In this document: positions 1 to 6,300 of the stretch, one piece after another | Layout of the letters: every line of letters begins with the position of its first letter | Position numbering within the stretch: the stretch's first letter is position 1 | Assembly: GCA_035541995.1 (NCBI GenBank) | Contig: DATKMG010000529.1 | Location: forward strand, 1-9,359 | From: DATKMG01 sp035541995 | Lineage (GTDB): Bacteria > Acidobacteriota > Terriglobia > Versatilivoradales > Versatilivoraceae | Direction: 5' to 3' | DNA: 9,359 bases | The notes under the pieces: generated by a model | What the model was told of the DNA's origin: nothing | The model's database searches: none | The model's input: the letters and a program-made list of their open reading frames with translations, nothing else | Translations under genes and position numbers: made by a program

Positions 1-238
1 CAACCAGGCCGCACTTCGAAAGCTTCGAGTTAAACCTCCCCCCTCCCTGTGCGGTGTCCTGATATCCTCGCTTCCCTCCCACGGCGTTTGATCGAATCAA
101 ACCACTGCTCATGATTGGTGATGTATTCATTTTTTCCTCCCTGAATATTACCCGAGACCTGACATTTCCGGGATGAGATCCAGCCTCATGCCCGAACCCC
201 GAGCGCTCTTTTGGGAGCGCACCATTTTTTCTTTCCCA

Positions 239-337
239 AACCTTCACATCCGTAGCTGTGATAGAGGCCTTGTCGACGACAACGGCACTGGGATCTGTTG
301 TTTCCCCCACCAAGCTGGCGTCCTGGCTCCAGGCCAG
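239..337 (-). pseudogene. Remnant of CarboxypepD_reg-like domain (receptor N-terminus)
   Basis: Read on the minus strand from 337 downward, the frame gives LAWSQDASLVGETTDPS followed by AVVVDKASITATDVKV. This closely resembles the first strands of the carboxypeptidase-regulatory-like domain that opens acidobacterial TonB-type receptors (typical pattern A-x-L-x-G-x-V-T-D-P-S-G-A-V-V-x-x-A-x-V-T-A-T-N). An in-frame TAG lies just upstream at 340-338. A hydrophobic stretch that could be the old signal peptide (PLISIAG) sits in a different frame immediately before it, suggesting a frameshift. The frame stays open to the window edge, but after about residue 33 the similarity is lost. The same domain type is intact in the receptor at 3360-6848, on the opposite strand. 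Similarity was judged by eye. Confidence 0.4.
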
Positions 338-356
338 CTATCGAGATCAAAGGGAC

Positions 357-446
357 CCGATCGATAGCGACTCGGAACCCAATGTAATCTTGTGGATCCT
401 CTCTTGCTTCTTTCGAACACCTGTATGAACCGTTTTTCAGTCTCAA
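357..446 (-). pseudogene. Possible remnant of a formylglycine-generating-enzyme-like C-terminus
   Basis: The minus-strand frame beginning after a TAA at 452-450 reads LKNGSYRCSKEAR and ends in YIGFRVAIDR. Proteins of the formylglycine-generating enzyme / SUMF1 family end with an R-G-G-S-(W/Y) motif, then a run with conserved arginines, then a G-F-R-(V/L) signature. Both anchor motifs occur here in the right order but with shortened spacing (about 17 residues between them). No upstream part of such a domain is seen in any frame, so if the match is real it is a 3' fragment. After GFRVAIDR the frame continues to a stop at 186 with no recognisable content. The match is short and could be chance. 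Confidence 0.25.
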
Positions 447-504
447 CCATTAGAGAACCAGATCCAGACGGAATCAAGAGGATCTAGGCTGGCCTTGGCA
501 GAAT

Positions 505-522
505 TGTCCCATATACGGGACA
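505..522. promoter_or_regulatory. 18-bp near-perfect palindrome, candidate operator
   Basis: The arms TGTCCC (505-510) and GGGACA (517-522) are perfect reverse complements. Four of the six central bases (ATATAC) also pair, so 8 of 9 base pairs of the palindrome match. Length and symmetry suit a dimeric helix-turn-helix regulator binding site. It lies about 330 bp upstream of the first intact gene. No T-run follows, so it is not a simple terminator. Which regulator would bind is unknown. Confidence 0.35.
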
Positions 523-590
523 GAAAATCAAAGGGCGCTGAAAACAGCTTCCGTCTTCTGCGTCACGCCAGAATCGGGGCTAGAGTTTCT

Positions 591-612
591 CGTCTCCAGA
601 AATATAGAGACG
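591..612. repeat. Inverted repeat CGTCTC-N10-GAGACG
   Basis: Perfect 6-bp arms at 591-596 and 607-612 flank a 10-bp AT-rich spacer. The GTCTC/GAGAC arms resemble the GTCCC/GGGAC arms of the palindrome at 505-522, so the two could be related regulator sites. A further GC-rich hairpin (CGCCGC 611-616 with GCGGCG 623-628) follows directly and shares its first two bases with this repeat. Neither is followed by a T-run on the plus strand. Confidence 0.3.
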
Positions 613-711
613 CCGCGCCCTTGCGGCGCCAGACCATTGAATGAGTTGAATCAGTTTCTTCTAGGATTGTACCTGCGGTACGACCCAATCGCAAAATAAG
701 GCCTCGATTAT

Positions 712-840
712 GTGGTATGCTGGCGGCTTAGTCGGGGAGGGTTCATCGCCACTGCGGCTGGCTTGGCGACACTGGGAGGGTCGTCGATCCAAGTGACCGT
801 GATCCCGGTAACCCATCGTCCAAGAAAAATATCCTCTTGA
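712..840 (+). pseudogene. Tat-leader-like relic peptide upstream of the isomerase-like gene
   Basis: A 42-codon frame from a possible GTG at 712 to a TGA at 838-840 reads RLSRGGFIATAAGLATLGG. The order Arg/Ser/Arg, Phe, then an Ala/Gly/Leu-rich hydrophobic stretch is that of a twin-arginine signal peptide (S-R-R-x-F-x), but the second arginine is replaced by Gly. After the hydrophobic stretch the peptide continues with nothing recognisable and stops exactly where the Shine-Dalgarno of the next gene begins. It may be a decayed leader from an earlier exported protein gene, or chance. I see no Shine-Dalgarno for the GTG. Confidence 0.25.
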
Positions 841-847
841 GAGGTGA
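840..847 (+). promoter_or_regulatory. Ribosome binding site deciding the isomerase-like start
   Basis: AGAGGTGA matches the 16S anti-Shine-Dalgarno complement (AGGAGGTGA) with one base missing, and ends 8 nt before the ATG at 856. The alternative in-frame GTG at 844 lies inside this element, so it cannot be the start it serves. This favours the 314-residue form. Confidence 0.6.
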
Positions 848-855
848 ATTTATCG

Positions 856-1800
856 ATGTTTAAGAGTCTAATACAACGCCGTCAATTTCTTTCACACTCA
901 AGCGTCACAGCAGCAGGATTATTGGGAGCCCTCCGCTTAGCGGCCCTTGAGGGTGGAAGTCCCAAAGAATTGCACCTGTCTTCCAACGAGTATTCGTGGA
1001 CAGTCTTCTACAAGAGAGAGAATCGTGACTTTAAAGGTACGTTGGAATCGGCACTCCCTGATTTGACGCGAAGTAGTCTCAATGGGCTGGAACCCTCGAT
1101 TGAGAAGACCGAGGAGATTGACCGTCTGGGGCCTTTGTTGAAGAAGAATAATCTGGAAATGCGGTCGATCTATGTCAACAGCAGTCTTCATCAGCCCGAT
1201 CGGTCGGACAAGAGCATCGGCCAAATTCTCACGATTGCCCGAAAGGCCAAGGAGTGGGGAACCCGGATCATTGTAACGAATCCTTCTCCGATCCGTTGGG
1301 GAGGTCCGGAAAACAAGGACGATACCCAACTCGGAGTTCAGGCCAGCGCTCTAAACAGACTGGGAGAACAGCTCGGCTCACTGGGGCTCAAGCTGGCCTA
1401 TCACAACCACGATATCGAGCTGCGAAATGCGGCGCGTGAATTCCACCACATGATGTTGGGGACCGATCCAGCCGTTGTCTCACTTTGTCTGGATGCTCAT
1501 TGGGTTTATCGGGGGGCGGGGAACTCCCAAGTCGCTTTATTCGATGTGGTGAAGTTATACGGGGCCCGCATTATTGAAATCCACTTGCGGCAGTCAAAGG
1601 GCAATGTCTGGTCAGAGACCTTCGCCGAGGGCGACATCAATTATGCGGAGCTGGCGAAGCAGTTACTTCGCATCGGTGTCAAACCGCACCTGGTCCTGGA
1701 GGTGGCAGTTGAAGAGGGTACACCTAAAACCATGGATCCGGTGGAAGCCCATCGGCGCAGTTCCGAATATGCACGCAAGGTCTTTGCCGGGTTCGCATAA
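856..1800 (+). CDS. Tat-exported sugar phosphate isomerase/epimerase-like TIM barrel
   Basis: This 314-residue protein belongs to the xylose-isomerase-like TIM-barrel superfamily (AP_endonuc_2 fold; sugar phosphate isomerases/epimerases, IolE-like). The N-terminus carries a twin-arginine motif, QRRQFL (residues 7-12), followed by a hydrophobic Ala/Leu segment to about residue 31, so export by the Tat pathway is expected. That fits a metalloenzyme folded in the cytoplasm. Family motifs are YHNHDIE (182-188), LDAHW (212-216), EIHLRQS (241-247), EGDINY (258-263) and LEVA (281-284). The Glu, Asp, His and Glu in them are the likely divalent-metal ligands and bases. Exported members occur widely in Acidobacteriota and Planctomycetota. 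Some relatives in this superfamily act on 3-keto-glycosides or C-glycosides, so a role in glycoside breakdown is plausible beside the receptor and GH3 genes, but substrate cannot be read from sequence. Confidence 0.85.
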   Translation: MFKSLIQRRQFLSHSSVTAAGLLGALRLAALEGGSPKELHLSSNEYSWTVFYKRENRDFKGTLESALPDLTRSSLNGLEPSIEKTEEIDRLGPLLKKNNLEMRSIYVNSSLHQPDRSDKSIGQILTIARKAKEWGTRIIVTNPSPIRWGGPENKDDTQLGVQASALNRLGEQLGSLGLKLAYHNHDIELRNAAREFHHMMLGTDPAVVSLCLDAHWVYRGAGNSQVALFDVVKLYGARIIEIHLRQSKGNVWSETFAEGDINYAELAKQLLRIGVKPHLVLEVAVEEGTPKTMDPVEAHRRSSEYARKVFAGFA

Positions 1801-1877
1801 CCTGTCGCACGCAGAACCCTTCTAGTCCTGTGCTATTGCTCATTGGTTATGGAGTGTCGTTCAGGAACGATCAGGTT

Positions 1878-2216
1878 ATGAAAGTGCACATCATTCGGCA
1901 GTCCGTTACTCAGAAAGAAGCCAGGGAGATGCTGGAGGAACTGGGGGATTACATCAAACTGGCCGTCGATGCGAAAAAAGGCGTCTTGGCTGGAGGTGGG
2001 GAATACCATGCCGACTGCGAGGCAGCACTCTTGGAAGATGGTAGCCAACAGGAGGACATTTGGGGTGCCGACTGGTATCCCGAAAGCAGAACAGTGGCGT
2101 TTGGCGCGCTCATCAATATCCGCCCTAAACAGGGTAACCGGGGGATGGAGATTCAAAGCCTGGAGTTACGAAGGAAAATCGAAGAGATTGTGCGTCGTCT
2201 GCTGGAGGTTGAATAG
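1878..2216 (+). CDS. DUF5674 family protein
   Basis: A 112-residue protein with no signal peptide or membrane segment, probably cytoplasmic. It matches my recollection of the DUF5674 family in length and conserved core: KGVLAGGGEYHAD (34-46), LLEDGSQQEDIWGA (51-64), ALINIRPKQGNR (77-88), then a C-terminal helix rich in charged residues (97-112). The His, Asp and Glu residues in the GGEYHADCE stretch and the D/W/G block look like functional-site residues, but no activity is known to me. I chose ATG 1878 because family members begin with a short beta strand like MKVHIIR; an upstream in-frame GTG at 1830 would add 16 residues of doubtful sequence. The Shine-Dalgarno is weak. The stop is 2 nt from the next start, so the two genes are almost certainly co-translated. 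Confidence 0.75.
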   Translation: MKVHIIRQSVTQKEAREMLEELGDYIKLAVDAKKGVLAGGGEYHADCEAALLEDGSQQEDIWGADWYPESRTVAFGALINIRPKQGNRGMEIQSLELRRKIEEIVRRLLEVE

Positions 2217-2218
2217 CC

Positions 2219-2554
2219 ATGAGAGATCTTCCCAAGATGCGTGATCGGTATCTACGCGACCCGCGGCCTGTGCGCCTGGGTAACCTTGCTTCCAACCTCT
2301 TGCGGTTGAGCAACTGGCTGCGAAATCGTCGCCCTGATGAGGCGGTGGTTCAACTCATGTGCGAGATTGCCTGGCTCCTGGAATGGAGTGGGGACCTCGA
2401 ATCGAAGGAACTGGCCGACATGCAGCGCGAAATTTGCCGCTGGCGTTTAGTTTGGCCCCTCGATACCGCACGGTCTATCCTGGTCTTCCGAACTCACCAG
2501 ATGTCAGGCCGACTTTTGGAACTCTCAGGGCTGTTGGAAGAGGGGGAAAGTTGA
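2219..2554 (+). CDS. Conserved helical protein of unknown function, partner of DUF5674
   Basis: A 111-residue protein, predicted largely alpha-helical, without signal peptide or clear membrane span. It resembles a family of hypothetical proteins I remember from cyanobacteria: P-V-R-L-G-x-L-A-x-N-L-x-R (17-29), then a segment with FIEW- or LLEW-like residues (LLEWSG, 53-58), a Gln/Arg-rich helix with W-R/W (MQREICRWRLVW, 68-79), and a closing helix ending in SGLL (103-106). No enzyme motif is visible. The gene starts 2 nt after the DUF5674 stop, with GGAGG at 2204-2208, so translational coupling and a shared function or complex are likely. The start Met is well supported by the spacing and by the MRDLPKMRDRYLRD N-terminus. 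Confidence 0.7.
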   Translation: MRDLPKMRDRYLRDPRPVRLGNLASNLLRLSNWLRNRRPDEAVVQLMCEIAWLLEWSGDLESKELADMQREICRWRLVWPLDTARSILVFRTHQMSGRLLELSGLLEEGES

Positions 2555-2656
2555 AAAGTACATGGAAGACATGGAAAATTGACTGTGCTCTGTTTGTGGG
2601 GTGTTCTGCCATCTCTGCGAGGAAAGAGTTGCAATGGACTTTTCTGGGAGGCAGGT

Positions 2657-3139
2657 ATGCAGATCAAGATCTTCACCACCGGTGGCACGATTGACAAGAT
2701 CTATTTCGACAAGCTGAGTGAGTTTCAGGTCGGCGAACCCCAGGTCGGCGAAGTTCTTCGAGAAGCCAATGTGTCGTTTGAATTTCAGGTCGAAGCCATT
2801 TTACACAAAGACAGCCTGGATCTCTCGCAGGCAGATCGCCAGTTCATCTTGGAGAAGGTCCTGGCGGACCCGCACCGTCACATTTTAATTACCCACGGCA
2901 CCGATACCATGATCGAAACGGCGCTCCTGCTGCGCGGACTGCCTGAGAAGGTCATTGTCTTAACAGGTTCCATGTCTCCGGCCCGATTTCGGAATACGGA
3001 CGCGGTGTTTAATATTGGTTGTGCTGTGGCCGCAGTGCAATTGCTGGGCGAGGGAGTATATATTGCTATCAATGGGCGCGTCTTCAAGCCTGACCGCCTT
3101 CGCAAGAACCGTGAGACCTTGCAGTTTGAAGAGTATTGA
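2657..3139 (+). CDS. Single-domain asparaginase-like protein
   Basis: A 160-residue protein equal to only the N-terminal domain of type I/II L-asparaginases, which are usually about 320-350 residues. It keeps both signature motifs: TTGGTID (7-13, with the Thr that acts as nucleophile in asparaginases) and HGTDTM (80-85, with the second catalytic Thr and Asp), plus the strand VIVLTGSMSP (99-108) and a Lys/Asn/Arg cluster near the C-terminus (LRKNRET, 148-154). I know of a family of similar stand-alone proteins of about 160 residues in other bacteria with the same ending, so this is probably a complete small protein rather than a truncation. Whether it hydrolyses asparagine is unknown, since full enzymes complete their active site with the second domain. 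Start ATG 2657 has GGGAGG at 2646-2651; an upstream alternative at 2579 would add 26 unlike residues. Confidence 0.8.
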   Translation: MQIKIFTTGGTIDKIYFDKLSEFQVGEPQVGEVLREANVSFEFQVEAILHKDSLDLSQADRQFILEKVLADPHRHILITHGTDTMIETALLLRGLPEKVIVLTGSMSPARFRNTDAVFNIGCAVAAVQLLGEGVYIAINGRVFKPDRLRKNRETLQFEEY

Positions 3140-3193
3140 TCCCTGCCTACAGATCTCACATCGGTCACAGGGGGAGGCCTTACAGTCATTAAC

Positions 3194-3243
3194 ATGTCCT
3201 GACCGGCGACAATCCCACAACCTGAGGCGGACAGGACATTTTT
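3194..3243 (+). terminator. Hairpin plus T-run after the asparaginase-like gene
   Basis: Left arm 3194-3205 (ATGTCCTGACCG) and right arm 3228-3239 (CGGACAGGACAT) pair at 11 of 12 positions around a 22-nt loop, and five T residues follow (3239-3243). It lies 55 nt after the stop at 3139. The loop is larger than in a typical Rho-independent terminator, but stem strength and T-run support termination here, separating the upstream small genes from the receptor transcript. Confidence 0.55.
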
Positions 3244-3256
3244 CCAGTATCTGGAA
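3242..3256. promoter_or_regulatory. Perfect inverted repeat TTCCAG-TAT-CTGGAA, candidate operator
   Basis: Perfect 6-bp arms around a 3-bp centre lie directly after the terminator T-run and about 100 bp upstream of the receptor start. The position suits a regulator of the receptor gene, but no clear -35/-10 pair was found near it, so function is inferred from symmetry and place only. Confidence 0.3.
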
Positions 3257-3347
3257 CCACTGGATCGGAACACTAGATCATGCGGCAGGCAGCACATTTG
3301 ACTACCAGCGATCGTCGGTACAAGGGCCACAATCTAAATTTGGCAAA

Positions 3348-3353
3348 AGGAGG
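3348..3353 (+). promoter_or_regulatory. Ribosome binding site deciding the receptor start
   Basis: AGGAGG lies 6 nt before the ATG at 3360, which opens a classic signal peptide (MKRASLLLCSILF). An ATG at 3355 is closer but out of frame. The reading frame is open much further upstream (from 3015), but that part overlaps the asparaginase-like gene and the terminator and is not coding. Confidence 0.7.
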
Positions 3354-3359
3354 CATGTC

Positions 3360-6300
3360 ATGAAGCGGGCGTCCTTACTGCTGTGCAGCATCCTCTTTGT
3401 AACCATTTCTGTTTTCGGCGGCGTTACAGGGAGCATTATCGGGACTGTAACAGACACGATGGGCGGCATCATCTCTGGAGCTACAGTCGTGGCTCTCAAT
3501 GTTGAGACCGGCGTCAAGAACTCCACCCAGACCAATGCGCAGGGTGTTTATTCCTTTCCCGCCCTACCTGTAGGTCATTACAGCGTCCAAATACAAGCCA
3601 CGGGCTTCTCTGAATATCGACAAACGGGCTTGGTGTTGGACGTAAACAGCGCGCTCCGAGTCGACGCCACGCTTCAAGTGGGCGAAATGACCGAACATAT
3701 TGAGGTCTCCTCTAGTGCCGTTCAAGTTGCTACGGAAAGTACCCAGATGGGCGAAGTGATTGGCGGCCAGGAGATGGTCAGCCTGCCCCTGGACGGGCGC
3801 GACTATACCGAGTTGATGGCGCTTCAGCCTGGAGTGGTCCCGTACTCGACCACAAGCATAAATTGGTACAGTCCAGGTATTAGTGGTGGCACTCTGTCGG
3901 TTAGTGGTGGGCGGGAGAATGCCAATGGTTTCATGGTGAACGGTGGCAATGTTCAAGAAGCGATGCAGAACGGCGCCTCCGTTATCCCCAACCTCGACTC
4001 CATTGCAGAGTTCCGGATCCTTACCAATAACTTTGACGCCGAATATGGTCACTACAGTGGGGGTGTGGTCAATGTCGTCACCAAATCCGGCACGAATAAG
4101 TTCCATGGAGATGCCTTCGAGTTTTTGCGGAATACCAACCTGGATGCGCGCAACTATTACTCCCTCGAGCGCAACGATTTTCGCCAGAACCAGTTCGGGG
4201 GCACTTTTGGGGGTCCGATTGTTCACGATAGGTTATTCTTCTTCACGGACTACCAGGGAACACGCCAGACCCTCGGTGGGGCCGGATTTACACCCGTCCC
4301 ATCGGCCGCGGACAGGGAGGGGAATTTAGCCGATCAGTCGAGCTTTCTGACGGGAACCGTCACGGGCACGGCGTTTGCCAACACGCTTTCCCAGAGCTTG
4401 GGATACCCCGTCAGCGTCGGAGAACCATTCTACACAAGCAGTTGCACGACCTCAGCGACCTGCGTCTTTCCCAATGCCATCATTCCAAAGAGCGCCTGGT
4501 CGGCGCCAGCCTCCGGACTGTTACCGTATATCCCTCTGCCCAACGTCCCGGCCTCAGCCGACTTTCCCACCGGAGCCTATTCAAACTCGACTGCCACCAG
4601 CAACTCGACGCTCCAGGACGACAAAGGCGGCTTCCGCATCGATGCCAACACGGGCTGGGGCATGTTGGCAGGATATTACCATATCGACGACTATACCTCG
4701 TTCAATCCCGATGCCTTTTCCGTTGGCGGCATCGGTAGCACCGCCAGCCGCGGACGGTCGCAGCTAATCACGTTCAGCGATACGAAGACCTTTAGCACCT
4801 CCAGCCTGAACGAATTCCGACTGAGCTATATGCGCAATGCCGCGTTTGGTGGCGCTCCGGCAACCGCTCCGATCGATCCCGCCTCGGTTGGCTTTACGGT
4901 TGGGTGCGATACGCTCGGGTTATGCCCGCTAAGTCAGTTCCAAACCGTGCCCTATATCGGTCTAAACAGTTTCGGTTTCGGTGGTCCGGGGGGTGGAAAT
5001 AATCTGCGGGAGAACACCTATCAAGTGCAAGACAATTATTCCAAGATTTTGGGGACACACAGTCTGAAGGTTGGAGGCATCTATTCGCTCAGCCAAGCTA
5101 ATATGCAGACTTATATCAGCAATAACGGTGGTTTCGGTTTCACCGGCAGCGCTGAAACGGGCTTGGACTTCGCGGACTTTCTCCTCGGCGCTCCGTCCGA
5201 TTTCAGCCAGGGGATCCAATTGCCTCTATACAGTCGCGGCCGGTACTACGGTGTGTATGCTCAAGACAGCTGGCGCGTGAGGCGGAATCTGACGTTCAAC
5301 TACGGGCTGCGGTGGGATGTCACGACGCCCTGGTGGGAAAAGTACAACAAGATGGAGGCGCTTGTACCCGGCCTTCAGTCCGCGACGTTCCCGACTGCAC
5401 CACTAGGTTGGGACTTCCCGGGCGATCCTGGGGTACCTACAACCGTTGCCCCAACCCGCTATGGCAATATAGCTCCGCGAGTGGGGTTGGCCTACTCCCC
5501 CGATCCCCAAGGGGGAGTGTTGCGGAAGCTGACCGGCGGGGCCGGCAAGACGAGCATCCGGGCCTCCTGGGGCATGTTCTATACTGACCTCGAGGACTTC
5601 ACCAATGCAAACGGGAACGGTGACGCCCCGTATGGTTATTGGTGGGCAAGCCCCACTCCGCCAATGTTTGCCACACCGTATGTGGATCTTTGGACCGGAA
5701 ATGTGGAAGGGCAGCGTTTTCCAATCCCATCAACTATTGCTAATGCCTCCCCCTCTAACCCCGATCCAAACGTCAATTGGGCGCAATTCGAACCGATTTC
5801 CAGTTCGCCGACCTATTACCACAAGAACGAGATCCCCTATTCCGAGAATTACATGTTGTCTCTTCAGCGGGAGCTTGGGGCAGCTACGCTGCTGAGTGTG
5901 AGTTACGTGGGAACCCAGGGGCACCACCTGATGGTCATCTTTGAAGCGAATCCCAGCACTCCGTCCGTGTGCTTGAGCGTGAGCCAGCCAAGTCAGGTAG
6001 CTCCTGGAAGCAACACTTGTGGTCCCTTTTCAGAAACCGGTACCTTTACTGCGGCATCGGGCCAGGTGATCCAAGCCCGCCAGCAGCTCGGTCCCAATGG
6101 AGGCACTAATTTTGGAAGTGACGGATGGTTCCGCACCATGGGTAATTCCTCTTACAACGCCCTGCAAGTCAGCTTGCGTCACACCACCCATCGGCTGTCG
6201 CTCTTGGCAGGCTACACCTACAGCAAGTCTATGGATAACTCCTCGACACCCACAGACCAGGTTAACCCTTTCAACCCCCACCTGAGCAAGGCCCTCTCGG

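Larger units (their letters stand above)
1..855. other. Gene-poor region with coding remnants and inverted repeats
   Basis: No intact gene is visible in this stretch on either strand. The minus strand between about 450 and 1 shows short segments that look like known protein families, but in different frames and interrupted by stops, as expected for decayed genes. The plus strand from 500 to 700 holds several inverted repeats (505-522, 591-612, 611-628, 669-681). Positions 712-840 read as a short Tat-leader-like peptide ending just before the ribosome binding site of the next gene. A minus-strand ATG at 130-128 has a good Shine-Dalgarno match (AGGGAGG, 5 nt away) and stays open to the window edge. 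Its 43 codons resemble nothing I recognise, so I do not call a gene there. Confidence 0.6.

Noticed and set aside
30..128. Minus-strand frame reading NHEQWFDSIKRRGRE then GHRT, like the C-terminus of Gfo/Idh/MocA oxidoreductases
   Set aside because: Only a loose pattern match over about 20 residues and it competes with two other frames over the same bases; too weak to annotate, though it would fit the decayed-gene picture.
2..130. Minus-strand gene start at ATG 130 with Shine-Dalgarno AGGGAGG
   Set aside because: The 43 visible codons run off the window and resemble no protein I know; composition rich in Gly, Ser, Lys and Arg looks non-coding. It can only be settled with sequence to the left.
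667..697. Possible promoter: TTGTAC with CAAAAT 19 nt later, overlapping the GTACC-TGC-GGTAC repeat at 669-681
   Set aside because: Both boxes are weak and spacing is long; the short repeat alone is not enough evidence.
2579..2613. Possible promoter: TTGACT then 17 nt then TGTTCT before the asparaginase-like gene
   Set aside because: The -35 is good but the -10 matches only 3 of 6 consensus bases, so it is not supported as a promoter.
3015..3359. Open frame extending the receptor upstream to 3015
   Set aside because: It overlaps the asparaginase-like gene and the terminator, gives no sensible protein sequence, and the ATG at 3360 has an ideal ribosome binding site and signal peptide.
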